A stretch of DNA of 64,000 bases from Temnopleurus reevesii (lineage: Eukaryota; Echinodermata; Echinoidea; Temnopleuroida; Temnopleuridae): contig BQKZ01000876.1 of the NCBI GenBank assembly GCA_036244855.1, positions 30,999 to 94,998 of the forward strand, given 5' to 3'. Every line of letters starts with the position of its first letter. Position 1 is the stretch's first letter. Below are positions 23,910-38,975 of the stretch, one piece after another. A program made the translations under genes and the position numbers. The notes beneath the pieces are model-generated. The model saw only the letters and a list, made by a program, of their open reading frames with translations, searched no databases and was not told where the DNA came from.

Positions 23910-24627
23910 TTTCACCAACAAATTGTGAAAGCTGTTTTAACATGCCTGATGTCTACACAGTTAACATTTACATGTATGTCATGAAATATTGTGTTCTGCA
24001 TGTACTGCCAGGAAGAACTTGAATCTGAGGGTAATATTCATTTATTGCAGACACGATTGGGTGCTCAGATAATGAACATGTACATAAGTACTGCAAGTTA
24101 AAACTCTATGATCACATTGCACATATTCAAATTAATCACTCTAAACATTTTGTAGAATAATCTAATTTGAGTTTTAAGTGTCACCTAAGACGAAGATGCT
24201 GGTACATTTACCTCATAATTCACATTACCATATGATACCGTAGATCTATAGATGGTAAATGTACAGAGTAGCTTCTGTGAAAATGTTAAGGGAAGTTTGC
24301 CATTTAACAATCATTATCATTTTCCATAATACATACAGTTGTACATGTACAGTGTAGATGTCAATATTTCGACAACATAATGTACTACAATGTAGTATAA
24401 ACACAATTCAATTCTCTCTTCATGTATGTACATAGTATACCAGGAGATCATTTTGTTAACGTACACATAAATCTACTCAAAAGGGATAATCACAAGAAGT
24501 CCGATAATGGAGCCATTAAACTAATTATCTTGAGATATGTATAAAGTCCAGACCACACCTCCTGCTCCAGGTCTTCTATCCTTGAACTAATTTGCCTTTT
24601 CGTACGAAGCCAAAATGATACTTCATC

Positions 24628-24983
24628 TTAAAGGGTATCTGAGATCAAAAATATAATAATTTGTATATTGATTATTAAATCAAACCTAGAATTAGTCAAC
24701 ATGATATGGATTACTCGTTAATGCTCGTTCAAGATTGATACACTCAACCTTGCGTGGTCTTTTTAATGCATTCATATTCTTTGTGCCCCTATTACTATCC
24801 TTATCTGTAAGAGTTTGTCTTCATACAAGCCAATTTTTGTACTTAGCATGAGAAACGTCTCATGTTTAATAAAAGCTTATACACCTTTTTTCGTGTCATG
24901 GGTTGTTTACAGGAGCTGGTTTTGTACAGTATACATGAAGTATCAGCTGGCACATTATTATGTCTGCCTTAGATACCCGTTAA
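24628..24983. mobile_element. TTAA-flanked MITE, copy in second 9.8-kb repeat
   Basis: Same element as 14791-15140, with a short internal insertion (CCTTAT near 24798). Confidence 0.75.
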
Positions 24984-27900
24984 TTTACAATGTGGTCTGT
25001 ACATTTTAGTTTCACTAAGTTTACTTAGTGATAAACGCAACTGACATATGTATGTACCATAGTACATTTCCCTTTTCTGTCTCTCTGAAAAATGTAAATT
25101 GCATTATTAGATTTTGATGGAAGGCGATATCTATATAATTAACTAAAAAATATTTCCAACACAATTTGGTTTCTAATCCATAATACAGACACTACCATAC
25201 ATACATATTTGTATCCTCTGGAAAAAGCGCTATATAAGTTCAATTATTATTATTATTATCATTATTATATTTAGTGGTACAGAATCATTTCTGCACATAT
25301 AAATGAACATAATCAGACTTTGTAATCTCTTGATTTTTCATCTCATATTAAGATTCATAAGATATTACATATTCACATCATTTAGCTCTACAGCAACTAA
25401 ATATCAACAATTTTCAAATTATCAGCGGAGTGCTTTCCTTCAATAATCAATCATACTAATAGCAGTTATATCAATAAGAGTGTTGTCTAATATCCTTGAA
25501 ATATTTGGTCAAAGTACAATGTACAATATTATTTGATAACTTGAATGTACTTTAAACTTCTGAGCAGATGAAAATGAACCTTGGTCATCCAGTCTCCCAA
25601 ACAGTGACATTGCGGCAATTCAAATGACGTACATGAGCATTATCAATGTTTATTCACACAGTATCAAACTACTTGTATAGAGCAGATGAATACAGCTTGT
25701 CCAGCCCCTAATCAATCAAAAATCGTTCAATATCATACTGTAATTTCTCAAAAAATATCATGAATTATCTTGTAATCGCAATATTGTAAAAAGCACCCAT
25801 ATGTGTATCTGGAAGTTCAATTAATTCTAAACACTGTACATGTACATGTAACTTACATCCATTACCAGTATCTCATCAAAAGCAACTGTACCATTGCAAG
25901 AATAACTTGACTCGAATGCACATTTTTGATTTTAGCACAAAACATGTACTTTGATTATTTTACCAACAATTAGGCTACAGTATTGTACAATGACTACGTA
26001 TTATTGACCCATAGCCACGACACAAACACCACTGTACCGAATCCCACAGAAAACCTTACCCCACACCACCCTTGGGATTCATTGAAATGGTCTCTATCAT
26101 TATTAGAACCACTTTTTAACCCACACCCACCTGTAAAAAGCATTCATGTAATGAACCCACACCAACTGATGGGACTCTGTACTGTGAATCACAGTTCAAC
26201 GATGCACACCCACATACAAAATACCATCACCAATATACCCATCAAATGCCCATACCTCCTTAAAAAAAAAACTGATGCCCATCAGTGAGTTGTAACCCAA
26301 CCTACATGTACAAACAAGGTTGCCTATAAATGTAAACCACCCCACCCTTGGAATTGCACATAGGCCTCTACACCCACACTAATAACCCACACTGCAACAT
26401 CGTTGGTCAAAGCCAGCCAACGAAGCAAATTTCCCATTGTGGACAAATAAAATTATATATCTATCTATCTACAATGTATCTATCTTTCTATAGGCCTACA
26501 TGTAACTGGAAATGTGCTACACCTACTGTTTTACATCTAATGTGTAAAATGTAACACAAAACAATGACAATTTATGAGATAGATGGAGATCAAAATGCTT
26601 GCACTTTAGAAATCCCAATGAATATCTACCAGAGGTTATACAATATTTAGAATATCAGACCGACATGTACGTATAGATACAACAAATATGTCTCAACTAG
26701 CACTATTTTTCAAGTTATTATGACTGAAGACAAATTTTTTTTCTGTCTATGAACTTGGATTAAAAGTTGGATCACAATAATAGTATCAAGCTTAGTAGAG
26801 ATCCAAGATATTCTATGTGTTGCAACCGCAAAAGATATTCTATGTGTTGCAACCACACAAGATATTCTATGTGTTGCAACCGCACAAACACCATTGACTT
26901 GTTATGAGCATGCGGGTCAGTGAACTTGGTCATCCCTTCGTCAAGCGCAATCGCCAAATTGGCAATGGTAGGATGCATTTCATTTCACACACAAATGGGT
27001 ATTGAGGAATATATTATGAAAATTAGCCAGTTTCTTCTTCATCTTCAATGTTCATCTTGTGCAGAGCCTACTCAGGCATCCAAGGCCATACACAAGCCTA
27101 ATTGACTGTGGTCATTTTTTCGCTGATCATCTCTCCTCAAGTCATGGATGTCGTACTTAAAGCAGCAAATCAAGCATTGGAGGAGAACTCTTCATCCCAT
27201 GACCTCATTCCATTTTCTTAACTAAAAACTTGATATAATTTATATATATATGACACATATGCTATCAAATCATTTCCGTCCGCAAGAATCTTCAGCTCTG
27301 AAGGAGGTAGATGTAATCTGAAGAAGACGAAGAAGAATTTCTAATTTCTACAGAGACGGTGGCGATAGTGGTACTACCAACAGAGGATGGGACGCAGGGG
27401 CCATCATCACCCTAAAATAATTTAAAAAACATTCTTTTGGAAGGATTTTTGCAAGCTTTTTAGTAATATGTTTACCCAAATGCATTATTTTTCATGACAA
27501 TACCCACAGACCCTAACATCACAGTAGAATATATCCATATTGTGACTGCGCTTACCATTTTCTTATTATGCGTAGTTTACACGAGTCTTTCTTTCTTGCC
27601 TTACTAATTTCATACCATGTTTCTCGTTGTACACTGTAGACAGGTCTACACCCTGTATTGGAAAAACTTCAGACACTATGCAAAATCTTGAGCAACTCCA
27701 TTTTTGTTTCAATTTGGCAATTTTCTTGACATTCATTCATTTGTATCTGTTCACTTTCTTCCTTTTCTTTTTACATCTGGAAAGACAATATCCACACACA
27801 AATCATCCGTCTTGGCTCACTGCAATATTAATCAATGGTAACCGCACAAAGCAAAATGACTGAAGCCCGACCATTCAGCATCTTGACACTAGTTTTTTTC

Positions 27901-28769
27901 TCAGTCAAGGTTTCACAGCGAGTCTTCAGTACAAGCATCTGCACTATCGTGAATTTTTAAATTAGCCCGCTAATTCTGATCCTAATATTTGAATTGTTCT
28001 TGATAATATCTCAATCTAAGTTGCAATGCGAACACAAATATTGAGCTTAAGTGCATATAGTTCATTGGAAATTCTCAAGATGAACATTATACCCAAGATA
28101 TGGAATCTTGGGTTTTCTGGCAAATACTAAAAATTAGCTCACTAATTTTGCAAAATGCAAACCCAGCTCAGAATTTTCCCTTGGACTATTTATTGTACTG
28201 TATGTATAATAAGAAAATTAATAAAACTATGAAATGCACCTGTCTCCTGGGAAAAATATTCTTTCTCCATTAGCGTTAAATTCTTATGGTTTTGACGAAA
28301 AAAAGATTTCAAGATTTTTTACTGTGATGCACAAAGGCATGCCATTAACATGTAATTCCAGTACATTTCTTTTCTTAATTTATGCTATCAGCTAACAAAA
28401 GGTTGTCTTCTGAGACAGGTGGATGTGTAATGGAGTTATTGTGTTCTAAATACGGAAGTCCAAAAATGTTGATACCACCTAATGATCGGTAAAAGAACAG
28501 TCTGATTTTGGGGGTTGCCAGATATGTGATTGGAATACAATCGTGAGATCAGTTAATCTTCGTATAGTGTAACACAGACGACAAAGCAAGCATTTACCAG
28601 ATGGTGAAGTGTCAGGATAGATGACATGCAAGCATGCGATCATGAGAATCGGTATGATTGGCAACACAAGGTGGTCGATGTCTCAAGCATGATCTCATGT
28701 TTTGTCACTGATAGAAGGCAGTTGTACGCACAAGCGAATTTGCAGTACTATATACACCATTCTCGCCAC

Positions 28770-29033
28770 CAACAATAACAATAATGATAAGCAGTAACTA
28801 TAGAGCGTGAATTGTCTCTGTTAGCATATCATTACTCTTGCTTTAGCTTATGAGGCCCTTGTGCATTTCAAGGAATATATTCCCACATTTTTGTACCTGG
28901 TACCCATTCACCTAACCTGGGTTGAGTGCAGTACAATGTGGATACATTTCTTGCTGAAGGAAATAAATGCCATGGGTGGGACCCAAACCGTGGACCTCGG
29001 CATGAAAGGCAAGAGTCAGAGGCGATTGTAAAT
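28770..29033 (-). mobile_element. tRNA-derived SINE, copy 2
   Basis: Equivalent of 18925-19190 in the second 9.8-kb repeat, with a few substitutions and a TATA insertion near 28750. Confidence 0.7.
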
Positions 29034-29544
29034 AAAACTTCACGATACCGTCGATATCCATACAGTGTATATGTTGAGGTTGGAAAGGTAACTTCTGGCT
29101 TGGCAGTTAATGCATATGTGACGTCTATAATTTCGACAAATTGCTGATTTGATATCGCCCATTGTGGGTGGCAAGAATTATGGGAAAAGGTAGATGTAAC
29201 ATGCGCATTAATAGCTTCCCAAGTTTATGCAAAGTAACTGCCCCAACAATCCTTATACACACAGGCCTACAGCTCAAAACAAAAGACGATTTCATGATTA
29301 CTATGCTCCATAATTAATGTGTCTCTCAAAAGAGTGTATTAAAGCCTAGCTCTGTGCACATTCAGAGGTTTTACATTTCGTTTCTACTGTGTACAGTAGA
29401 TAATATTGAGATCATTCATATACATTTGTGAAGTGCTATTGATGACCAATTACATGTAACTTATCAAATGCTCATTTGTGCATTTCACTGCGTAGCCATA
29501 GCGATTCATCAAGTTTAATGTTGCATTCTTGCCTTGATAGAGAC

Positions 29545-29719
29545 CTGGGAGGGGTTTCACCAAGATAAGAAAGACTTTACGAACGACTTTACGTTCGACT
29601 GGTATCCCTTCTTGTGTGCAATAATTCATAATAGTACGCGCATTTAGCGTAAGAACTGATACCAGTCGAACGTAAAGTCGTGCGTAAAGTCTTTCTTATC
29701 TTGGTGAAACACCTCCCAG
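29545..29719. mobile_element. Foldback MITE, same family, copy in second 9.8-kb repeat
   Basis: Same element as 19703-19877 with a few substitutions (GGGGTTTCACC at the left end). Confidence 0.85.
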
Positions 29720-31109
29720 TACATCAAAATGAATCCAACGCAATCACATTCAGAGTATCAGGCAATCAAATCAAATACTTTATATAATGTTACGTCAACA
29801 GCTGCCCAATATAATTCCAATCTAGACCACTTGCACTGAAATGAAGTCCACTTGAAAACCAATCCTTCTGGAAATACTTTGTATGCTAAATAGGAAATGA
29901 CTGGAGACCAGTAATGTTTGACTGAGCCATTCAAGTTATTATCAGCTTTTCCCTATAGATGGTAAATTGCAACTACTTGTGCATGATGAACATATTGATG
30001 TTTTTAAATAAATATATGAGCAAATAAAGTTGATGATTCACAATGAATATTTTGCCTAGCCATTAAACTTAAATGTGTGTCCCGTTTTAAATCTTTAACC
30101 ATTAAAATGAATGCTATAAAATACTGCAGTTCACAGTCCAGAATCTAAAGTATTATATTATATTTTTTATCATAATTATGAACGCTAAAACCTAGAAGTA
30201 CAGAGATTTTGAAGATGTATACTGCAAATTTTACAACCTAAAAAAAAAGCAGTATAAAAAAAGAATTACATGTATCAATTTATTGTAATCACAACAGCTA
30301 AAACATGCCGAGATTCGAGAAAGCTTACTCTTTATTGAACTTCAACCTACAGTACATTGTATCAATATTGTATTGAGAAAATGAAAAATCATATAACAAA
30401 TATATGAATGGAATTTACTTTGCTACGCCTATTAAAAATATATATACAGCCAAATACATCCACTAGAATCAAGTCGTCACTCAATCAGGATAAGCAAACG
30501 AAGGGAAATCCACAATGAAAATCACACATGAACTTTTCCCCCTACTAAAATCACAAAATATCAATAAAAAAATTCACAAGTCTGGCGGCTGTTTGTTCAT
30601 ACCTTTCTGTGTCAACCTTTTCGCTCGTCCCTAGCTAATCAAACAAGTTGGCCGATCTGCTTTCCCTGCTACAAATATTCCAAGTTCAGTGAAAATACAC
30701 CAATAGTTTGAAGTGGATAGCTCTTGGTACACTGCAAGGTAATAACGCCAGTCCAAAAAAATGATGGATAAGGGTAAGAGAATATGATCGCCTGTTGGAT
30801 ACAACCTTACTGCTCCTTGATATAGAACGCTTGTCAGCTGTGTGGTGAGAAATGGGCGGTGCAAAACTCGGTGGTTGGACCTAGCGATTTGCCGTTGATA
30901 AATATAGCCTCTGTAAACACTGAATGGCTGCTTCGTAATAGTGACAGGAGCTTTTAGAGTTCAAGGTGCAGTTCTAAATATCTTTCTCTCTTCCTTTCTC
31001 TCACTTCCCACCTCCTTTCTCCAATTTTTATCCAATCTGAAGAGAATGTACTTGCAGAGAAAGAGAAGAGAGTTCTATCTAATAACCTGGTTGGAATGTC
31101 TCTTCATAC

Positions 31110-31118
<9 letters not shown>

Positions 31119-31168
<50 letters not shown>

Positions 31169-31456
31169 GCCTCCCAGGATCCTACATCATTTTATTTAGA
31201 AAGAATAAAGAGAAAGAGAAAAAAGTGAGCTCCTTTTTATCTTCCTCTCTCCTAACTAGACCTAAGTAACCTTGTCTGAAAGTCTTTTTCTCTCTCTCTC
31301 TCTCTTTCTTTCTCTCTTCCTTGCTCCCTAGTCTTCTCCCTCTAATAATATTGAAATTATGTGTGGGGGAGAGATAGAACAAAAAAGTGTTCCCTTTTCT
31401 CTTTCTCTTTTTCTTTTTCTTTCTTTTTCTCTTTCTCTTTTTCTTTCTCTTTCTCC

Positions 31457-31495
<39 letters not shown>

Positions 31496-31500
31496 ACATT
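31119..31500. repeat. Long CT/CTTTTT microsatellites
   Basis: (CT)n at 31119-31165 and 31289-31320, and pyrimidine-only (CTTT/CT)n at about 31398-31495. The open frames here (runs of Ser/Leu/Phe or Arg/Glu) are simple-repeat artefacts. Confidence 0.95.
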
Positions 31501-34500
31501 GGGACTGGTCTCTCCTGTCGATTCTCACTATAGTTTCGAGGGTAAAATTATCTCTTTCTTCTTTCACGATCTTGCACTCCTCGTGGGGCCCCTACAATGT
31601 ACTGTAGCTTTATTTATACTTATGCAGGATTTGACCTAATTTCCAACATAACAGGTGGGTGGAAAAATCACTAGTCTGTTTATATACATGATTGTACATG
31701 TACACTGGCAAAAGAAACCCATATTATTTTACATAAAAGGGCACACAATGACAAAGATATTTTAATATGCAGCAATCTCTCGTACCCATTTTCTGTTATA
31801 AGAATCTCTATGATAGGGAATTCAAGGTTAATTTATGTAAAATCAGATAGTAAAAGACCCCAGTATTTGATCAAATTGAAAATGGTCATTTTGATCTTGT
31901 GTTTAAAAAAATGGCTAAATTTGGCTTAAATAAAAATGGACAAAGAAACACAAAATTTTGCAACATCTCCGGCAGTAAATACTGCATCAAAATGTGTCCT
32001 GAGTATCAACCTTAGAATACATATAGGCCAACACCGTCGAACACCAGACAAATATGATAAGGATCAATAACTTCCTAAGCGTGGGTATAAACCTACAGAC
32101 CTAGAAAACAACAATTTTGCTATTCTACATTTTTGAACACCCACACAAGTTTATCATCAATAGACGTCACAGAATAGTTTCAATGACCACAACAATTCTG
32201 CCCACTTAATATGCTACAAAATTTACTCAAACCTTCAAGTAGTGATATTTATATGAAATCCATATCTTTATTCTCGGCTATAATAATCATAAAAAGAATA
32301 CAATTGCAATCTAATTGAATACTTCTAATCCCTAAATACTCATTTGTGGAGGCACCATGGTTAAGTATGGTTAAGTGGTTAAAACTGTCCTCCTCTTTTA
32401 ATATTCAGGTTGTGGATCTCACTTATAGCCAATAATCTGTTCCTTTCAGCAATGACACAATTATGTATGAATACAGGGGATGGGCCCCTACCATCCCCCC
32501 CCCCCAAAAAAAAAAAAAATAACATGGAGCCATGTGAGACCAATGACTGACCCCATTGTGTATGGAGTCAAAAGCAAATTAAATCTATAACCCTCCTAAA
32601 CCTAAAATATTCACAATGTATTTTTCTACACATTGTACAAAAAAATTATATAGGCCTGAACGAAAAACAAAATACATTCAGAATTTATCTTGCCCATTCA
32701 TCAAAGGTCAGATATCATGCAATTTTGTTTACTATGACCGTTGGTTGGTTACCAAGACCCATTACACTCCAGCAATAAAGTTGCAAATTTGTAGCTTCCT
32801 AATTAAATTGAGCTCTCCGTCCGAAGTGTATCAAGCGTTGTCCCTAACATGACAACCCTAATTTGATCAAAGCCATAACTTTCGTATTACTCATTGAACG
32901 GTCTATAGCTCGAGCTGAAAATCATAATTTATTCAGAAATACTGCTCTTAATTTTATAGACTTCAAGCAAATTTCTCACTTATCATAAATGTATTTCATA
33001 AACGTTAATACTAGAGTAAATAACCAAAAGAATGTGATGCCATAACTGTTACTCTGTGTTTAAATTGCACAAGATATCTATTCTATAAAGTACATGCGAT
33101 TGATCATTTCCAAAGCTTTTACCATTACTGTTCACAAACACAAACAAATCCTGTAAAAACTGCTTATCCTGTTCTTCAAACAAGAAAAAGCAACCATCAT
33201 GAAAGTAAGAATCTGTTGAAAATTGAATACTTAAATACCTGTATCAATATCACGTACCAAACAGTTGGAATTGAACTACAAAAGTCTACAGATTACAAAA
33301 GCAATTCCGCACTCTGATTCATTTTCTTTATGGGGAATGAAACTTTCTCAAATGTAGCCACTGCTAAATACTGGAAAAAAAATGTCTATGATACTGATGT
33401 GGAGTACATGTTTTAATCACAACCATCGATGCATACTTCCAAATAGAATGTGCCTCATTATACCTACATATATTGAAGGTCGATTGGTAATTAAAAAACA
33501 TCCCTACAAGAATGAAATGTAACTTGGACACAGGTGGGATTCAGGAAATTGTAAGAGGCCTCATCTGTTTATATGGCAGTCCAGGAATATAGTGTTATAA
33601 TGAGGCAGTTAATATGATCAATTAGCAATAACTACCATTCATATCACGTGTTCCACAACGAGATCCCAGTATTCTTGGCTTATTATGATAGAGAATCAAT
33701 TTTCCAACAATATGATATCAAGATCATTCATATTGGTTCCCACTTTCAATTAGAAAAATATAACAATTGTGATACTATCATTCATACTGTACATAACAAA
33801 TGTTGAAATTAAATTAAGACTAAATAAAAAAAGATTCCGGTGATTGGCATCCACTGAGAGAGTTTTAAACGATTCTGGATTTAGTTAGTGCCAACACCTT
33901 ATATTTAAAAAAATGTGGAAGTAGTAGGATAAGATGTTAAAAATTAACCTTTTAACACATTTCTTTTAGTCATTAAATGCAGAAATAAATATGAGTGATT
34001 TAAAAAAGATATATTACCAGTAAAACAAAGACAATTTATATTTTGAGGAAAGTAATAATCGGGAGCCTGATTCCAACTTTATAGATCACCCTCACAGCTC
34101 TGAATTACATGTACATGAACAAATGCCATGTTTTGCACATTCTGCAGTGGGAGTACAAAAAGAAAACTCATGACGCAAAAAAGAGTAAAATAATTGAATC
34201 ACACAATGATGTTGCCATGGTTACTCTAATCCAAATCTAAATAGAAAAGAAGTGGATAAACAACCAGCTCTATGACTAAAGCCTGATAAAGCTGCTACTT
34301 TCTCATTTACCGCAGAATATAGCGAGGAAAATACCCACTTGGATTGTCATATTTTGGGTGAAGGTCAAAGGGACATCTCAACTGTTCTTATATGATTCAC
34401 ATATTATGCACTGATTTATTTTTGGGATACCAGTTGGTACATTGTGATTTTGATCTAAATATTGTATTTTCACTAAATTCTTTGGCTTTATTAATCATTA

Positions 34501-37500
34501 CACATTCATTTATCACATATTTACTGTGCAAAATGTATTTTCAATAGGTGAATAAAAAGACATTTCTTTGGACTACACTATTTGTCCTCATTTTCAAAAT
34601 AAAATCTATATGTTTATGCTACTTTCATGATAGTAGAAGAAAATTTGGTGCCTGGGGAGTGAGATGGGCTGACAAACAATAAAAGGTAATCACCTAAATT
34701 TTGGCGCCCTCTGTACATTGTAACTCAAATTTGGCACTCCCTAGATCCGACCTGGGAGGCTAGCGCCCCCAAAGCCCAGCCCCTCCCCAAAGTGCACGCA
34801 TAACTAAAGTGTAGGCATGCAAATGTACATGCAGGCCTACACTGTTTAATTTAAGAATGGTGAAAAAAATATTTTTAACAAATATTGTGATTTTGCACTG
34901 TACAATCCATGGATGCATAGGCAAAATGGCTGGTTCATCCAAACAACAAAAATTGGACTGTCTGACTTTAATTCCTACATACTCTGTAAATCCGTCAATG
35001 TGCTTGGTACATGCATGACTGCAGGCCTGAATTGAGTAACAGATGGTATTCTCTATGATGATGGAAAGAGAGATGCTCATGGTACGGTTTTCAAATCTGA
35101 TATTCTAGCCCATGAGTCATGTATATGTCATCATCTATGTCATCGTCTATCTGCAGCAGAACATTATGGAAGCTCTCAAAATACATCCCATGTTCAGAGA
35201 TGCTACACAAAAAAAATCATATTCCATACAATGTACTCATCTGCATCCTCTTTCGCTAGGTACAATATCTGGGAATGGCGGATATCATCATACATCGCAC
35301 CTGTCTGGATGCAAAACATTTAATCCTCCAGTGGTATTTTATTTCATGACCCTAATTTACAGTGTACATGAACTACAAAAAAAGTATTGATCAATGGTGA
35401 CACACCTGCCAAGTAATACATGTATTGCTAAGGTATTTACATGTATCTTGATGTCTGTAATGGATTTCATCAATGGCACCCCTCATCCAGTCATAACTCA
35501 CATATAATCAGAATTGGGGTTGATACCCTTGATATTGTACTTATAATATTGTAACATTCTCGTACATGAAATAGAATGAATTTTTTCAATGACTCATTGA
35601 AATGTCCAAAGAGAATTAATGTTAAAAATTTGATAGACTATTAAAAAAAGAAATAAAATAACAGGTTTACAGATCTTAAACCAAGGTTAATTAAAAAAAA
35701 AATCAATTGATCTACATTTATCACAAAGACTTCTGATGATTATCCAAAATGTATGCCAAATGTTTAAACATAAAATGCTCAATATTCATCATTAATACAA
35801 ATGCAAGCAAGATGCTTCCACAGGAGAAAGCTTGTGGTAATAACATGATACACCTTGATGCTTCATGTATTATCTTGGCAACTCAACATGGCAGAGTTAC
35901 ATGTACATACTTCATGTAGCTCTGCAAGTGAATATTTAAAACCCCTCATTAGAATCTCTCAACGCCTGATACTTTGCACGGTCCTGGCTGGTACGAAGAA
36001 CTGATGACATCCAAGCGTGATATTTACGCCACAATAGCAGTACTTCTTGAAAACATCACATTGTCATTAGGCCAACAAAAATACATTATTAAAATGCCTT
36101 CTATGTCATATTAAAAAGAATTGTTATTCTGTTGGAAAAGCATTTGTCTAATGATTTTTTTTAACTATTAAAAAAAAGAAGGTTTTAAAGGTCATCAATG
36201 GTGGAAGAGCATCAGAAAATGTCTTTTCAGGTCAAATTTTGTATGTTTATGATTTTCCTGAAATTGTCCAATTTTGATGAAAATAGAAGGAAAAAAAAGA
36301 AAATCGTTGGGATTGGGCCATGTTAAAGGGTACATTTAGGTCGATAAAGGGCATACGAAAATTTAGTCTTACATGTACATGTATGTAGCAACAAAATACT
36401 TCTCTACATGTATATAGAGCAATTTGCAGAATCCCTTTAATTTTTCTGTTTTACAGTATGGTCAGATATAATAAGTACTTATAGTTTTTAGAAAACTTTC
36501 CACCTACATGTATTTTTGACAAATCATGATATCAAGTTCATCCATTTATGCCTGAGAGATCTTATGTGAATGAAAAACATTCATATCCTTATAAATGGCC
36601 GAGAGTTCAGACCTTATTGTTGCAAACTTTTGTCTGACATGCATATCCCGCTGTTGGTGTTATTTACATTCTAATTTTAATCTCAGAATGCATATTCCAA
36701 GGCAGTTGGCATTTTTGTGTACCTTGTAGTGCAATATGGTGGCAGCGGTGGGATTCAAGCACAAGCGTTTGAAATGACTAGTTAATCATTACAAAAAATT
36801 CTGTTCATAAATTGGCAACACTTAAATTTGTAATTCCCTTTCAAATGAAATGTAATAGTACCAAATCAAATTGTCATATTGCCCACAAAAATGTGATATA
36901 ACATTAAATGTTACCAATTTGCATTAAAACTAGATACACTGTATTTCCAAATGTCTAAATGAGTTGCTAATCTAAGGATTTGTGACAATTCTAGTGATTA
37001 TTTTCATTTGAAAAAATATTCCCTGCAAGAGACAGCAAATGGAGGCACAAGAGAAATTCGTAGATCTGGTGTAGATTTGTTTTCTTCTATCTGGTATTTA
37101 TATAGTTTACAGCCCTTCATCAAAAGTTATTGAATCAAAACACAAGATGTATTCTATCATCCTGAAAGGGTTTACAAACTAGGTAATGAATGCATCATAA
37201 TTAAAAATCAGTGATGGATTATCAAAGGCAATTCATGACTCACAAGGGTTTGTAAAGTCACTATTCAATATTTTTGTTCACAAATCTCTGGGCAGTAGTT
37301 GATAACTTCCTGTCCCACTGCAAAAAAGCGGGGCAAATTTCCTGCCGGGCTCTCAAAGAATATTTTGCTAAAGAACATTATTTAGCATTATCCTTCCTCA
37401 TCTTGGTATGAGATTTTCATTGACCTTAGCAAGATAACGCCCAAAATAGACGTAATCTCACACTGACCAGACAAGTAAAAAACAGACAGGAGGATATATC

Positions 37501-38970
37501 AAATATCAAAAACATCCTTCCTGTAAGACCAATAGGTCTTCCCGTTTCCTTTTCAAAAAGTGCTGAAGGGAGATTTTTTGGAAGAGGTTGATAAGTTGCG
37601 ATGATCGAAGAACCAAAGACAAAGAGAGAAATCTATTGGAGTCAGAAAAAAATACACTACATGTATAAACTAGAGTCTGAACAGATACAAATAGATAAGG
37701 AAAGTTCAATCCAAATGAAACAATAGTTCTAAGAGAATTAGAAGATTTTATCAAATAAAAAATGGTTTGAAATTGGGCAAAAATCAGCAAGGTCCTAATC
37801 TGTCTTGTTGGTCTTATTGGGCAAATACATGTAGTCTTATGGATTGTTGAAGATGTTTGAATACTAAAACAGTTTAAACAATAAATAACAAAAGAGGGGC
37901 AGCTGGTCTTCAATATATCTATGAAATAAATGATGCAAAAGGGATCGAATCATGAAAAGGAATCCAGTCATATCCAACTTATATAGCTTCCCTTATAAGT
38001 GCCCAACAAGGTCAAGACTACCGGTACCTGAACATTGAAGGCCTTCTACCTAATTAATTAAGTAAAAACTAGATTAATCAATTTCCCAGATGAGCTTAAA
38101 AATACATCCTGTCTATTATCCTCCCTGGCATCATCACACCCCTCAATTTACAAACAGGCATCGCATATGCCAGTGGGGCTCAGCAAGCCGTTATTGAATT
38201 AATCTCCCCCAAACTTGTATCCTGATCAAATTGGCGACAATATTTGTGATGGAGTTCATTCTCAAAGAACAGCCAGACATTGATGCTGTTCATGAGAAAC
38301 AATATTAAATTAGGATGAACATGGAATATTGAGAAAAGAAAAGGAAAGTACAAAAATTACAAAAATTACAAAAATTATAAAAATGAAAAATACCTGGTTG
38401 TGAAAATAATGACAAACAAATTTGACAATCAGATTTTTATCATTTTTGTCAATATATTCTACTCTTCATGCATTGAATTCCAGGTTTATTTCTCACTTCA
38501 AATAAATACAGTAGAATACTAGCGAACATCTAGTATTAATTTAAAATAAAAATGGACTAATATTGTAAAATCAAAATAATATATTTGCAGTACACTGTAT
38601 AATAACTGCTATCACGCAGTTATATACTGAGGAGTTTAGCCTTCATAGTACATGTCCCTACAAATAACAAAACATTATCGCATCAACAACATACAGCTTG
38701 CCGATTACAATTTTATTAACAGCCAATTAGCATCTGTGTGACGAAAGAAGTCCAACTGCCATTGGTGTTAATACTGTTCCATGGCGTTAATACTGTTTGT
38801 GGTGTCATGGATGAGTTAACGAAAGAATTAGTCAATATTACAACAATGGCACTCAGCCATGGATAACACACCTCCCCACAGGTGAAGAACATTTCATATT
38901 TCACTATCATATTTACCTACACGTACAATGTAGGCGGATCCAGTGGGAGGCAAAATGGCACCCCCTCCTC
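31501..38970. other. 7.5 kb without recognisable gene
   Basis: AT-rich, with a decayed SINE head near 32347-32440 (ATGGTTAAGTGGTTAAAAC, a TGGTTAAGTGG A-box) and another SINE-like scrap near 36733-36765 (GTGGCAGCGGTGGGATTC). The longest gap-free frame, 135 codons on the minus strand at 37506-37913, is hydrophobic/Ser-rich, lacks any known motif and is probably fortuitous. Confidence 0.5.
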
Positions 38971-38975
38971 CACCT

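Larger units (their letters stand above)
21312..31165. repeat. 9.8-kb direct repeat, copy 2
   Basis: Begins with the same GGATTGAAATCTGTACCTCA directly after the lone N. It ends at the longer (CT)n tract 31119-31165, beyond which (ATGCCTCCCAGG) the sequence is unique. The last two thirds are almost identical to copy 1; the first 1.8 kb and a patch near 24195-24355 are clearly diverged. Confidence 0.97.

Noticed and set aside
31182..31639. Open frames rich in Ser/Leu/Phe or Arg/Glu
   Set aside because: They translate CT/GA microsatellites in several frames and strands; no independent coding evidence.
37506..37913. 135-codon minus-strand frame, the longest without N outside known genes
   Set aside because: No recognisable motif, no splice context, composition typical of AT-rich chance frames.
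38716..38910. 64-codon minus-strand frame with TCGEVCYPWLS
   Set aside because: Looks protein-like at first, but has no matching family, no flanking exons and contains an internal short repeat (CAGTATTAACGCCATGG-type).
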